DNA from: Prevotella sp. | Lineage (GTDB): Bacteria > Bacteroidota > Bacteroidia > Bacteroidales > Bacteroidaceae | DNA: 50,823 nucleotides | Direction of reading: 5' to 3' | Assembly: GCA_017417465.1 (NCBI GenBank) | Contig: JAFPZD010000099.1 | Location: 1-50,823 of the forward strand | Shown: positions 32,245 to 41,086 of the stretch, in pieces | Position numbering within the stretch: the stretch's first letter is position 1 | Layout: every line of letters starts with the position of its first letter | The notes under the pieces: generated by a model | What the model saw: the letters and a program-made list of their open reading frames with translations, nothing else | The model's database searches: none | Told to the model about the DNA's origin: nothing | Made by a program: the position numbers and the translations under genes

Positions 32245-33801
32245 ATGAGTACAAAGATATATAATAAGGTAAAGGCGACACTGTCCTACTTACTCCTTAC
32301 TCCGCTGCTCTTTACTACTGTATCCTGCGACGACTATCTCGATGTGACGCCCAGCGACAAGCAGACCGCCGCACAGGTGTTCGCCAACAAGGCCGGATTC
32401 TACACGGTGGCCAACGGTATCTACGACGGACTGGCCAGCGATGCGCTGTATGGCCGTCAGATGACTTGGGAGGCTGTCGACGTCATGTCGCAAGGCTACA
32501 GCACGAGCAACAGTGCCCAGTATCTCAAGTCGCTCGCTGCCTGCAGCTACACCGACAACTATGCCTCGCCCGTGCTTGCCAGCATTTGGACGAAGGCCTA
32601 TGAGCTGATTATGAATTGCAACCTGCTGATCGACCAGATTGACCATCAGCAAGGCATGCTGACTTCGGCCGAAGCCAGCGTCCTGAAGGGCGAGATGCTC
32701 GCCGTGCGTGCGTTCCTGCACCTCGACATGCTCCGCCTCTTTGGACCGTCGCCCGCTTATGGCACCGACCAGCTGGCCATTCCCTACAACGAGTCGGTCG
32801 ATGTGTTTGCCCACGATCTTCTCAGCATCAAGGATGCTGGCGAGAAGATCATCCGTGACCTCGACCAGGCCGAGCAACTGCTGCAGCAGGATCCCATCAT
32901 TGAGAACGGTCCGATGATGAGTCCTCCGGAAGGCATCGAGAGCGTGCAGCAGCGCTATCGCCAGTACCGCATGAACTACTATGCCGTCATCGCCCTGAAG
33001 GCTCGCGCCTATCTCTGGGTGGGTGACCTTGTCAACGCCAAGGCTCAGGCTTTGCGGCTGATTAACGACAGCAAGGTGCAGCAGATGTTCCCTGCCGTCG
33101 ACCCGAACAAGCTTCTGGCCAACACCTCGAACCCCGACCGCGTGTTCTCCTCGGAAGTGCTGATGGGCATCTACGACAAGGATCGCAACCAGGTCTTTAC
33201 CGACTTCTTTGCCTCCTCGGCCGTAAAGACGCAGCGCCTGCAGCCCCGTGCCGATTTCATTACCGGTGAATACGGACTGTTTGCCAACCTGTTCCTCGGC
33301 GTCGAGTCGAACGACTACCGTTACCAGGCCCAGTGGGAGGCAGCTTCAGGAACGGGTGCCCAGGGCCACAGCTTCATTAAGTATAAGGAGATCGACCAGC
33401 CCGACCCGGACGACGAGGACTCTGAGTACTACTATGCTAAGATGATTCCGCTGGTGAAGATGCAGGAGATGTATCTCATTGCCTGCGAGAGCTCTGAGGA
33501 CGTCACTGAGAAGGTCTACTGGCTCAACCAGGCCCGCATACGCCGTGGTCTCTACGACCTGGAAATGGTGGGCATGACCGACTATTACGTCATGTACTGG
33601 GACTATGGCTACGGCAACGTGTTTGTCTCCAACGAGTATCGCCGCGAGTTCTGGGGCGAGGGCCAGTGGTTCTACTTCGCCAAGCGTGTCGACATCGTTG
33701 GCTATGGTTTTGGAGCAGGTTATTATTTCGACAATGGCGCCGATATGGCTGTCGCGCAGTTCGACATTAAGCCGCCGCTGCCTGCTGGTGAAATGAAGTG
33801 A
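32245..33801 (+). CDS. SusD/RagB-like outer membrane lipoprotein
   Basis: 518 residues with lipobox TTVSC near residue 29, followed by DDYLDVTPSDKQTA. The N-terminal TPR-like region contains GEMLAVRAFLHLDMLRLFG, a SusD signature, and the C-terminus has RREFWGEGQWFYFAKRV. It caps the SusC barrel and binds substrate. The ATG at 32245 follows a spacer of ATTGATA heptamers. Codons 13-25 contain a CTTACTCCTTACTCC run, again repeat-like, in the signal peptide. Confidence 0.92.
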   Translation: MSTKIYNKVKATLSYLLLTPLLFTTVSCDDYLDVTPSDKQTAAQVFANKAGFYTVANGIYDGLASDALYGRQMTWEAVDVMSQGYSTSNSAQYLKSLAACSYTDNYASPVLASIWTKAYELIMNCNLLIDQIDHQQGMLTSAEASVLKGEMLAVRAFLHLDMLRLFGPSPAYGTDQLAIPYNESVDVFAHDLLSIKDAGEKIIRDLDQAEQLLQQDPIIENGPMMSPPEGIESVQQRYRQYRMNYYAVIALKARAYLWVGDLVNAKAQALRLINDSKVQQMFPAVDPNKLLANTSNPDRVFSSEVLMGIYDKDRNQVFTDFFASSAVKTQRLQPRADFITGEYGLFANLFLGVESNDYRYQAQWEAASGTGAQGHSFIKYKEIDQPDPDDEDSEYYYAKMIPLVKMQEMYLIACESSEDVTEKVYWLNQARIRRGLYDLEMVGMTDYYVMYWDYGYGNVFVSNEYRREFWGEGQWFYFAKRVDIVGYGFGAGYYFDNGADMAVAQFDIKPPLPAGEMK

Positions 33802-33841
33802 TAAGTGATAAGTGAACAATGAAAACAAAAGTAGAAAAACT

Positions 33842-34678
33842 ATGAAGAAGATATTATTATTAGCAGTGCTGGCCGTGGTCTCGTTCGTGGCCTGCGACCG
33901 CGACGAGGTGAATACCTTCGACAGCGACGATGCCTGCATCTATTTCCAGACGGGTGTTCAGAAACGTTTCTTCCTGAACATCGACGAGTATTGGGATACG
34001 CTGCGATATACTTTCAGTAAGGAGAACGTTGACGTGATGACGCATGTGGAAACATGCCGCCTGCGCACATTGGGTAAGGTGCGTGACTACGACCGCCCCG
34101 TGCGCGTAGTGGTCGATGCCGAGAACACTACCGCCGTAGAAGGCGTACACTACAGGGTTGACCTCAACAATGTGGTTGTTCCCGCTGGTGCCGCCGAGGT
34201 GGAGATTCCCGTCACCTTCCTGCGCGACAAGAGCTTGCGCGAAACAGAGTTCCGCCTGATGCTTAAGGTGGAGGCCAACGAGAACTTCAAGGTGCCGTTT
34301 ACGCGCCAGAAGAATACGAACATCTATTACTCTGCCGGTGACACTATCATGGCCGACCGCTTCCTGTTCATGGTCAACGAGTTCTACTCCATTCCTTTCC
34401 AGTGGGAAATGTTTGGACTGGACGCCCTGGGACCATGGACCATCACGAAGCAGCGCGTGATTGACGACCTGCTCGGTTTCACGGCCTACGACTGGAGTCA
34501 AGAGGGTTGGCGAGCTGGCGACGCCAAGATTCTGCCTGCTCGCTTCCCCTACATCGCCATCAAGGTGCGCAACTACCTTCAGGAGATGGCCGACAACGGC
34601 ACGCCGGTGCTCGACGAGGACGGCAGCTACATGCAGTTGGGCGACGCCTATAAGGTAGACTATTCGAAGTATTTATAA
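33842..34678 (+). CDS. DUF4843 lipoprotein
   Basis: 278 residues from the ATG at 33842 with lipobox FVAC at residue 18. The sequence DEVNTFDSDDACIYFQTG and the Calx-beta-like DYDRPVRVVVDAENTTAVEGVHY region are typical of DUF4843. It is a surface lipoprotein found right after SusD in many SusCD loci, usually with a PKD-like lipoprotein next, as here. It is probably an accessory binding protein. A 40-base spacer with an AGTGATA heptamer repeat precedes it. Confidence 0.85.
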   Translation: MKKILLLAVLAVVSFVACDRDEVNTFDSDDACIYFQTGVQKRFFLNIDEYWDTLRYTFSKENVDVMTHVETCRLRTLGKVRDYDRPVRVVVDAENTTAVEGVHYRVDLNNVVVPAGAAEVEIPVTFLRDKSLRETEFRLMLKVEANENFKVPFTRQKNTNIYYSAGDTIMADRFLFMVNEFYSIPFQWEMFGLDALGPWTITKQRVIDDLLGFTAYDWSQEGWRAGDAKILPARFPYIAIKVRNYLQEMADNGTPVLDEDGSYMQLGDAYKVDYSKYL

Positions 34679-34697
34679 TGTAAGGAGGAACAAGAAT

Positions 34698-36338
34698 ATG
34701 AAAAAGATATTATTTGCCCTGTTGGCTGTACTGCCGCTTTTCACAGCCTGTATTGAGGACGACGGCAACTACAACTATACCGAGACGGCTGAAATCAGCA
34801 TTGAGAACATCCCCCAGCTGACCGAGGTGCTGGCCTATGTTGACCATGTGAAGCTGTCGCCGAGGTTTATTTCTTCCATTGAGGGGGAGATTAAGCCTAA
34901 TGACCCGAACTACACCGTGCAGTATCGTTTCGGACACAAGGGTATGGGTAGCATGGGCGTCGACTCCGTGGCCATGAAATCCATCGTATGGGAAGACTGG
35001 ACACCGGCTTCGGGCTTCGACATCGACCACCACGTGGAATACAGCACGGGTGCCTACTTGCTTTGGGTGACCATCACCGACAACCGTAACGGCTCGGTGA
35101 CCTCCAAGCAGTTCGAGATTACCATTGGCTCGACCACCTACGAGGGCTGGCTCGTACTCTGTGACGAGGGCAGCGACGAGCGTGTCCGATTGGACATGAT
35201 CTCCAAGATTTCAAGCACCCGCACGGAGGCAGTCCACGACATTGCTGCCGGCCTGCCCCTGTTGCACCATGCCACCTGCATTCATCCCTTCACGCAGGGC
35301 TCCACCCCCGGCGACCAAGTCTATCTGTTCAGCCGCGAAGGCTCATACCAGCTGGATGCAGAATCGCTGGAGTCAGAACCCGAACTGGAATACAACAACC
35401 TGCGATTCTCGTTCGACCCGGGCGAGACCATCATCAAGGAAGACCTGCTGGCTGGCTCCACCGACGGGTGGCTGCAGAAGTACAAGGTCTGCTTTGGCGA
35501 GACGGGCAACGCCTACCTGTTTGCCGACGGTACATACGGTGCCTGCTTCTCGCTGCCCATCAACACGACTGTCGAGGGTGGCCAGCCCGAGTTCCGCGTG
35601 GCACCCTATATGGGTTACAACTGGACACGCCCCTGGGACGCCTCCTACGCCAGCAACATCCTGTTCTACGACATCGACAACCGCCGCTTCATGGTGTTCC
35701 TCGGTGGCACGGACTTTGCCGACGACGGACGCCTGCAGCTCAATGTCATTGCCGACCCGACAGCTTCGGAGCCACAGCTCTTCTCCTATTCCACCGGCAA
35801 GGACTTCGTCTACATGCAGAGCACACGCCGAAGCAACGGACTGGTCTACGCTATTCTGCAGGACCCTGCCACCGGCAAGCGCAGCATCTACGGCATCAAC
35901 CTCGGCGGCTCGACCATCGTGCAAGAGCTGTTCATCGACAATGTGGATGCCCCGGGCTTCGAGCAGGCCACGCAGTTTGCATTCGACAACCGCTTCCCAC
36001 TGCTGTTCTACAGCGTAGGTTCGAAGCTCTATCTCTACAACCTCGGCACGAAGCAGGCGAAAGAGCTGGAGACAGGCCTGGGCAGCGACGAGATTACGAA
36101 GTTGAAGTTTAACCTCTACCGTGCTCCCGACTACTCGAATCTGGCCAACCAAAGCGAGGAGTTCATGAACCAGCAGTACCGGCTCACCGTCTGCTCGTAC
36201 AATAGCGGCGACGTGAATGGCGGTAAGGTGACGTTCTATGACGTGGACGGTGTCAGCAACAACATCACGAAGGGTGAGCAGTACGCAGGCTTCGCAAAGA
36301 TTGTGGACATCGCTTATCGTGAGCGTGAAAACGACTAA
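34698..36338 (+). CDS. PKD-like family lipoprotein
   Basis: 546 residues. Lipobox LFTAC at residue 18, then IEDDGNYNYTETAEISIENI as in this family. PKD-like strands occupy about 25-140, and the rest (IRF-type beta-propeller pattern: YLFSREGSYQLDAE, YLFADGTYGACFS, LFYDIDNRRFMVFL, LYLYNLGTKQ) suggests a seven-bladed beta-propeller. It probably binds ligand at the outer surface for the SusCD complex. It lies 19 bases from DUF4843 and 9 bases from the next TlpA gene, so one operon is likely. Confidence 0.82.
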   Translation: MKKILFALLAVLPLFTACIEDDGNYNYTETAEISIENIPQLTEVLAYVDHVKLSPRFISSIEGEIKPNDPNYTVQYRFGHKGMGSMGVDSVAMKSIVWEDWTPASGFDIDHHVEYSTGAYLLWVTITDNRNGSVTSKQFEITIGSTTYEGWLVLCDEGSDERVRLDMISKISSTRTEAVHDIAAGLPLLHHATCIHPFTQGSTPGDQVYLFSREGSYQLDAESLESEPELEYNNLRFSFDPGETIIKEDLLAGSTDGWLQKYKVCFGETGNAYLFADGTYGACFSLPINTTVEGGQPEFRVAPYMGYNWTRPWDASYASNILFYDIDNRRFMVFLGGTDFADDGRLQLNVIADPTASEPQLFSYSTGKDFVYMQSTRRSNGLVYAILQDPATGKRSIYGINLGGSTIVQELFIDNVDAPGFEQATQFAFDNRFPLLFYSVGSKLYLYNLGTKQAKELETGLGSDEITKLKFNLYRAPDYSNLANQSEEFMNQQYRLTVCSYNSGDVNGGKVTFYDVDGVSNNITKGEQYAGFAKIVDIAYREREND

Positions 36339-36347
36339 AAATGACTT

Positions 36348-37241
36348 ATGACGATGAAGAAACTAATGATAATCGCAGCCATGGCACTCTCGACGCTGAG
36401 TGCCATGGCTCAGCCACAGCAACGCGAGCTGTCGGCAGCCGACAAGATTCAGATGGATATGCAGAATGCATTCTTTGCCGGCATGGGTGATGTGTTGCAA
36501 AAATTGGAGGAGCTGAACAAGGCCTACTATGAGACGGATAACCGGGATTCTGTCGCTGAACTGATGAAGCCATGGCAGAAAATCTATATGGAACGTCAGA
36601 AGGCGTACATGGAGAAATATCCCTCCACGGCACTGGCTTCAGCCTTCCTGCGCGCTGAACTCGGTCGTATGTCCGTCGATGAAATGAAAGCGGCCTACGG
36701 AAAGCTCGACGAGACCGCCCGAGAGACCTCGTCGGGTAAGGAGATGGCTAAAGAGATTGCCACGCTGGAGCGTGTAGCTCCCGGTAATCCTGCACCAGAA
36801 ATTGCCAAGGACGACTTCGTGACGGGCAAGCCTTTCAGCTTGTCATCGCTGAAAGGCAAGGTTGTGCTGCTCGACTTCTGGGCTTCATGGTGCAAGCCGT
36901 GCCGTGCCAGCAATCCCCATGTGAAGGCACTCTACGACAAGTACAGCAAGAAGGGCTTTGACGTGGTCTACGTGGCCGACAACGACAGTAATCCCGACCA
37001 GGCGCTGAAAGCCATCGACGAGGACGGCATCAAGAAGTACCACCACGTGCTCCGTGGCCTGAAGCACAGGACGAGTGCAGAGGGACAGTTTGCCGGTTAC
37101 GACGACAGCGAGGATGTGAGCAAGCTCTATGCCGTTCACTTCCTGCCCACGAAGTACCTTATCGACCGCGACGGTAACATCATCGGCATGGTCGACGACG
37201 AGTCGCTTGACGCCAAACTCAAGGAGATTTTCGGATTCTAA
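36348..37241 (+). CDS. Secreted TlpA-like thiol-disulfide protein
   Basis: 297 residues; an alternative ATG two codons on. Signal peptide to about 22 (LSAMAQ), no lipobox. A helical region (about 25-140) precedes a TlpA/ResA thioredoxin domain from about 148, with active site WASWCKPCRASNPH and a cis-Pro loop HFLPTKYLIDRDG. No DUF4369 domain. It is in the SusCD operon, so its likely partner is a cysteine-containing component of the locus or its ligand. Confidence 0.88.
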   Translation: MTMKKLMIIAAMALSTLSAMAQPQQRELSAADKIQMDMQNAFFAGMGDVLQKLEELNKAYYETDNRDSVAELMKPWQKIYMERQKAYMEKYPSTALASAFLRAELGRMSVDEMKAAYGKLDETARETSSGKEMAKEIATLERVAPGNPAPEIAKDDFVTGKPFSLSSLKGKVVLLDFWASWCKPCRASNPHVKALYDKYSKKGFDVVYVADNDSNPDQALKAIDEDGIKKYHHVLRGLKHRTSAEGQFAGYDDSEDVSKLYAVHFLPTKYLIDRDGNIIGMVDDESLDAKLKEIFGF

Positions 37242-37250
37242 GAAGAAGTT

Positions 37251-37271
37251 TTAAAAATAACTTGGTATTGT
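37251..37271 (+). promoter_or_regulatory. Second copy of the AAAAATAACTTGGTATTGT motif
   Basis: Exact 21-base copy of 5585-5605, 12 bases before the ATG at 37284. At so short a distance it would be a leader, a promoter of a leaderless-type transcript, or an interspersed repeat. Confidence 0.45.
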
Positions 37272-37283
37272 TCTAAAACTATT

Positions 37284-38456
37284 ATGATAGAAATGAAAAA
37301 AACTATTCTTTTCGCAGCCTTGGCCGTCGTAGTGGCCGCCAGCTGCACCAGTGAGGGTAACAAATATGTAGTTAATGGCAATGTCGGTGGCGACCAGGAT
37401 GGTAAGACCGTCTATCTGAGCTATCAGGTGGGCGACAGCGCCGTGATTGACAGCGTCGTGATTGCCGACGGTAAGTTTACGTTCAAAGGAACCCTCGACC
37501 GCCCCTATCGTGGTGCCGCCATTCTTATCGGCAACATGAACGATCGGCAGAACCGCCCCGACTACCGCCAGGTGGCCCTCGAGCCTGGAACCATCACCGT
37601 CAATGCTGAGTCTGGCAAGCTGACCGATGCTACCATCACTGGCGGCAAGACACAGACTGAGATGAATGAGCTGCTTGCCCAGCTGAAACCCATGACCGAC
37701 AAGTTCCAGGAGTTCAACGAGAAGTACTATGCCATTACCACGCAGGAGGGCAAGGACTCGCTGAATGCGCTCATGGAGCCGGTGCGTAAGGCGTATGGTG
37801 AGATCTGCTCTAACTTCTACAAGACCAACACTGCCAGCTATCTGGCTCCCTACTACCTCCGCATGGACATGGGCGATATGAGCTACGAGGACATTAAGGC
37901 TGTCTACGACGCTTTTTCCGATGATGTGAAGCTTTATGGCGACGGCATTGAGGAGGTGAAGAAGGAACTCGACGCCCTGGAGCGCATACAGCCGGGCAAG
38001 GAGGCTCCCGACTTCACCGCCAAGGACATCAACGGCAACGACTTCACGCTCTCGAGTCTGAAAGGTAAAGTGGTCATCATCGACTTCTGGGCCTCGTGGT
38101 GCGTGCCCTGCCGCAAGAGCAATCCCCACATGTTGGAGCTCTACAAGAAGTATCACGACCAGGGCCTCGAGATGGTCTACGTCAGTGACGACGACAATGC
38201 CGAGGACAAGTGGCGCAAGGCCGTCGAGGAGGACAAGCTCACGGGCGAAGGCTTCCACCACGTGTTGCGCGGCCTGAAGTGGGACCGTTCGAAGGGCATG
38301 GCTGGCATCGACCACACCAACGACATCTCTGACAAGTACGCCATCCACTACCTGCCCACGAAGTACCTCATCGACCGCGAGGGTAAGATGGTGTGCAAGA
38401 TCAATGAGGGCGAAGACGACAAGCTGGATGCCCAGATTGAGGCACTGCTGAAGTAA
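37284..38456 (+). CDS. TlpA-like thiol-disulfide lipoprotein with DUF4369
   Basis: 390 residues; the codon at 37293 is an equally good start and gives a cleaner signal peptide (MKKTILFAALAVVVAASC, lipobox AASC). DUF4369 spans about 22-140, a linker with helices about 140-240, and the thioredoxin domain the rest, with WASWCVPCRKSNPHM and HYLPTKYLIDREG. Paralogous to the gene before it (the same CxPC R-x-SNPH environment), from which it probably arose by duplication. End of the SusCD-type run; a hairpin terminator lies 125 bases beyond. Confidence 0.88.
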   Translation: MIEMKKTILFAALAVVVAASCTSEGNKYVVNGNVGGDQDGKTVYLSYQVGDSAVIDSVVIADGKFTFKGTLDRPYRGAAILIGNMNDRQNRPDYRQVALEPGTITVNAESGKLTDATITGGKTQTEMNELLAQLKPMTDKFQEFNEKYYAITTQEGKDSLNALMEPVRKAYGEICSNFYKTNTASYLAPYYLRMDMGDMSYEDIKAVYDAFSDDVKLYGDGIEEVKKELDALERIQPGKEAPDFTAKDINGNDFTLSSLKGKVVIIDFWASWCVPCRKSNPHMLELYKKYHDQGLEMVYVSDDDNAEDKWRKAVEEDKLTGEGFHHVLRGLKWDRSKGMAGIDHTNDISDKYAIHYLPTKYLIDREGKMVCKINEGEDDKLDAQIEALLK

Positions 38457-38580
38457 CGTTATTCAACTTTCTCAAGTTGGGTAGTAAGAACTATCTCTAA
38501 CTACAGAAGTTCTTCGCAGAGCGAAGCGGCAAAGCCGAGCGGAACGAAAGCGAAATTTGAATAACGTCATTACTCGTTTA

Positions 38581-38631
38581 AACCAAAAAGCATCCTACCC
38601 CTAAACTTGGGGGGTAGGATGCTTTTCGGTT
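38581..38631 (+). terminator. Strong hairpin at the 3' end of the SusCD-type operon
   Basis: AAAAGCATCCTACCCC and GGGGTAGGATGCTTTT are exact 16-bp inverted copies around a 9-base loop; outer AACC/GGTT also pair. The plus strand ends in CTTTTCGG. It marks the left side of the convergent repeat region. Before it, 38511-38565 holds a GAAGCGGCAAAGCCGAGCGG-like piece related to the REP-like repeat at 50730. Confidence 0.75.
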
Positions 38632-38658
38632 AATCTCTGTGTTCGCGAGATGAATCCT

Positions 38659-38805
38659 GAATCTCGGTTTTTGCGATTTTATTCTCGGGAATTGCGAGCT
38701 GAATCTCGGGAATTGCGAGCTGAATCTCGAGAGTTGTGAGCTGAATCTCGAGAGTTGCGAGCTGAATCTCGAGAGTTGCGAGCTGAATCTCGAGAGTTGT
38801 GAGCT
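38659..38805. repeat. Tandem array of seven 21-bp units (GAATCTCGAGAG type)
   Basis: Units start at 38659, 38680, 38701, 38722, 38743, 38764 and 38785. The consensus is GAATCTCGAGAGTTGCGAGCT, given here without its first base; the two oldest-looking units read ATTCTCGGGAATTGCGAG, the same core as the array at 12805. No spacers. It lies between the + strand TlpA gene and the - strand TlpA gene, flanked by terminators on both sides. Confidence 0.85.
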
Positions 38806-38857
38806 GAAAAAGGGTGGGTATAGAAAAGACAAAAAGTATTCGAATTAACAAAAAAAC

Positions 38858-38921
38858 ATCCCGCTCATCCCGCTCATCCTGCACCCAAACTTAGGTGCAG
38901 GATGAGCGGGATGAGCGGGAT
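38858..38921 (-). terminator. 28-bp perfect hairpin terminating the minus-strand TlpA gene
   Basis: ATCCCGCTCATCCCGCTC and then ATCCTGCACC pair exactly with the right arm around an 8-base loop. On the minus strand the stem is followed by GTTTTTTTG. The stem is built from ATCCCGCTC repeats of 9 bp. It is 8 bases beyond the stop at 38930. Confidence 0.85.
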
Positions 38922-38929
38922 AACTAGTT

Positions 38930-40006
38930 CTATTTCCCCCCGAACGCCTTGTCGAGGAAGTCGTAGAACTCGGGTGACTCGCCGACAACGACCTTGGCGA
39001 TGCGGCCCTCAGGGTCGATGACGATCTTCGTGGGATAGCCTTTGACACCGTAGAGGTCGCTGACATCGGTTGTCTCCTTCGATTGGCGGACGTGTCGCCA
39101 GTTGGCTTCGTGCGTCTTTACGGCCTCGCGCCACTTCTCCTCAGTGTCGTTACAGTCGATGCCAAGGATTTCGAGCTTATCCTTATATTTATTATAGTAC
39201 GCGCGCATGTCGGGGAAACCCTTGATGCACCATGAGCACCAGGACCCCCAGAAGTCGAGGACCACGTACTTGCCGCGCAGGCTGCTCAGTGAGAGCGGCG
39301 TGCCGTCGAGCTGTGGCAGCGTGAAGTCGGGGGCGAGGGCTTCTTCGACAATCTTCTTGGCGTTCGCCTCACGCTGCTCCTTCGATTCGAGACTCTTCAG
39401 CAGCGGCATGTAGTAGTACTGCATGCGCCCCTCGCGCACCGACGGGTCGAAAAGCTGGATGGCCGCCTTCATATCGGCAACGGTCTGGAACACGCCGACG
39501 AGCGTCATGGCGGCCTCCTGAGTGGGGTGCGCCTTGATGTAGTCGAGGACGTTGGCCTGCAGCTCCTTCATCTTGTCCTCACGGTTGTCGCGTGTGATGC
39601 TCTCGTAGATGCTGTTCGTTACGGCCTGTGCCTGCTGGCAGTCGGTATAGAACGGTGCACCGCCGACAGTGTACTTGTCGATGGAGCCGTTGACTACGAC
39701 ATCCTCGCCGGGCATCAGCGTGACCTGTATCACCTTCATGCTCAGCATCTGTCCCGGCTTGGGATTGGGCTTGCCCCTCATAAGCATCGTGCTGACGTGC
39801 TCAGGGGAGATGGTAAACTCGAAGTTGCCGTTGGTCATCGGGTAGACGCCATGGGTGCGTGGGTTGTCGAGGTTCATGTCAATCACGTCGACCATCAGTG
39901 AGTCGCCATCGACATCAAGATGTCCGCTGACGCGGGTGGGGGTGCCTTGAGCACCGGCCAGCATGGCCATGACGCTGGCCATCATCAGTAAAACGGTTCT
40001 TTTCAT
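38930..40006 (-). CDS. Secreted TlpA-like thiol-disulfide protein with DUF4369
   Basis: 358 residues, with a signal peptide ending AMLAGAQ and no lipobox, so probably soluble in the periplasm. DUF4369 at about 25-125, a helical linker, and a thioredoxin domain with active site WGSWCSWCIKGFPDM, close to the CGWC gene at 21714-22835 (both have WCIKGFP), and YPTKIVIDPEG at the cis-Pro. These two minus-strand genes are paralogues and share the upstream motif. Both are distinct from the SusCD-operon pair. The closing sequence FYDFLDKAFGGK ends just before the terminator. Confidence 0.88.
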   Translation of the reverse strand: MKRTVLLMMASVMAMLAGAQGTPTRVSGHLDVDGDSLMVDVIDMNLDNPRTHGVYPMTNGNFEFTISPEHVSTMLMRGKPNPKPGQMLSMKVIQVTLMPGEDVVVNGSIDKYTVGGAPFYTDCQQAQAVTNSIYESITRDNREDKMKELQANVLDYIKAHPTQEAAMTLVGVFQTVADMKAAIQLFDPSVREGRMQYYYMPLLKSLESKEQREANAKKIVEEALAPDFTLPQLDGTPLSLSSLRGKYVVLDFWGSWCSWCIKGFPDMRAYYNKYKDKLEILGIDCNDTEEKWREAVKTHEANWRHVRQSKETTDVSDLYGVKGYPTKIVIDPEGRIAKVVVGESPEFYDFLDKAFGGK

Positions 40007-40106
40007 ACGTTGTTTCTGCCTTTTTAGTTTGACAATTTGTTCATCTTTGATATTCTAATAACGAAGAAACAGCGGAAAAAGGGGCATCGGACAACCGTTT
40101 ATTTTG

Positions 40107-40127
40107 ATTGCTTATGCTTTTTTAACG
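40107..40127 (-). promoter_or_regulatory. Second copy of the motif upstream of TlpA/DUF4369 genes
   Basis: On the minus strand CGTTAAAAAAGCATAA then GCAAT; three differences from 22918-22938 in 21 bases. It is 101 bases before the start at 40006. The rest of 40007-40290 holds no gene. Confidence 0.45.
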
Positions 40128-40291
40128 CTATGCAGGCGGATGATGGATGCAAAAGCTCAGAAGGGCGCTCGTTAATACGATAAAATACGCACATGGATGA
40201 CGAAATCAACGACGTTTTCGCTTAAACGATGTTTCTTCGTGTTATATTTTCTTAAATAGAAGTCCCAAAAACAGGTTTTGGATGAAAGATG

Positions 40292-40323
40292 TTAGGTGGT
40301 TTCAAATAAAATGTGTACCTTTG
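40292..40323 (+). promoter_or_regulatory. Promoter of the str operon
   Basis: TACCTTTG (40316-40323) is a perfect -7 box. At the right distance the -33 element is only TTAG (40292-40295). The leader to rpsL is about 100 bases and ends in a long A-rich run, typical of strongly translated Bacteroidetes genes. Confidence 0.65.
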
Positions 40324-40425
40324 CAGCCCGAATTGCCCTCGCACCGTAAAGGGCAGACTATCGCATGTCGAAACATATACAATAATATATATAATAAACA
40401 AAAATCAAAAACAAAAAAAACAATT

Positions 40426-40809
40426 ATGCCTACAATTTCACAATTGGTACGCAAAGGCAGAAAGGTGATCGTAGACAAGTCGAAGTCACCCGCGCTGGAC
40501 AACTGTCCGCAGCGCCGTGGCGTCTGTGTACGCGTCTACACCACGACACCTAAAAAGCCTAATTCGGCAATGCGTAAAGTTGCCCGTGTCCGCTTGACTA
40601 ACCAGAAGGAAGTCAACAGTTACATTCCCGGTGAGGGTCACAACCTGCAGGAGCACAGCATCGTGCTCGTTCGCGGTGGACGTGTGAAGGACCTCCCCGG
40701 CGTACGCTATCACATCGTCCGCGGTACGCTCGATACCGCCGGTGTCGCTAACCGCCTGCAGCGCCGCTCCAAGTACGGAGCCAAGCGCCCGAAGAAGGCC
40801 AAGAAGTAA
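40426..40809 (+). CDS. rpsL: 30S ribosomal protein S12
   Basis: 127 residues from the ATG at 40426; a longer reading from 40282 begins upstream of the promoter and is rejected. The sequence [31 protein letters not shown] and [13 protein letters not shown] is fully typical. The lysines whose change gives streptomycin resistance (in PKKPNSA and RVKDLPG) are wild type. S12 sits at the decoding centre of the small subunit. First gene of the str operon; a 277-base spacer follows, unusually long for this operon. Confidence 0.98.
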   Translation: MPTISQLVRKGRKVIVDKSKSPALDNCPQRRGVCVRVYTTTPKKPNSAMRKVARVRLTNQKEVNSYIPGEGHNLQEHSIVLVRGGRVKDLPGVRYHIVRGTLDTAGVANRLQRRSKYGAKRPKKAKK

Positions 40810-40814
40810 GAAGA

Positions 40815-40930
40815 GTTGGTGAGTTTTTGAGTTTTTAAGTTTGTGAGTGCTCGGTGATGAGCAGGCTCAAAACGAAGGAGGAACTCAAGGAACTCAAAAA
40901 CTCAAAAACTTACAAAACTCAGAAAACTTA
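40815..40930 (+). repeat. Long imperfect inverted repeat between rpsL and rpsG
   Basis: GAGTTTTTGAGTTTTTAAG-type sequence at 40821-40848 and ACTCAAAAACTCAAAAACTT-type sequence at 40892-40920 are near-inverted copies made of 8-bp units. The transcript could form a long A-U-rich hairpin. The rest of the gap to rpsG (40931-41086) holds no gene or promoter I can see. Confidence 0.6.
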
Positions 40931-41086
40931 AACGAAAAAACCGTTTTGCTGGAGATTCTTGATGTAAGGACGCAAACAATAACGAAGCGCGTCATCAGAA
41001 AAGGTTGAGTAAATGCCCGAGAGCGTGGCGTTGAAGACACAGACAAAGAACAGCCCCAAGCAGACAAAAATCATTCAAAACAAACA

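Noticed and set aside
24950-38456. Canonical polysaccharide utilisation locus
   Set aside because: SusC, SusD, sigma and FecR are present, but no glycoside hydrolase, lyase or sulfatase is encoded in the run.
40282-40425. N-terminal extension of S12
   Set aside because: It covers the promoter box at 40316-40323 and has no counterpart in S12 proteins.
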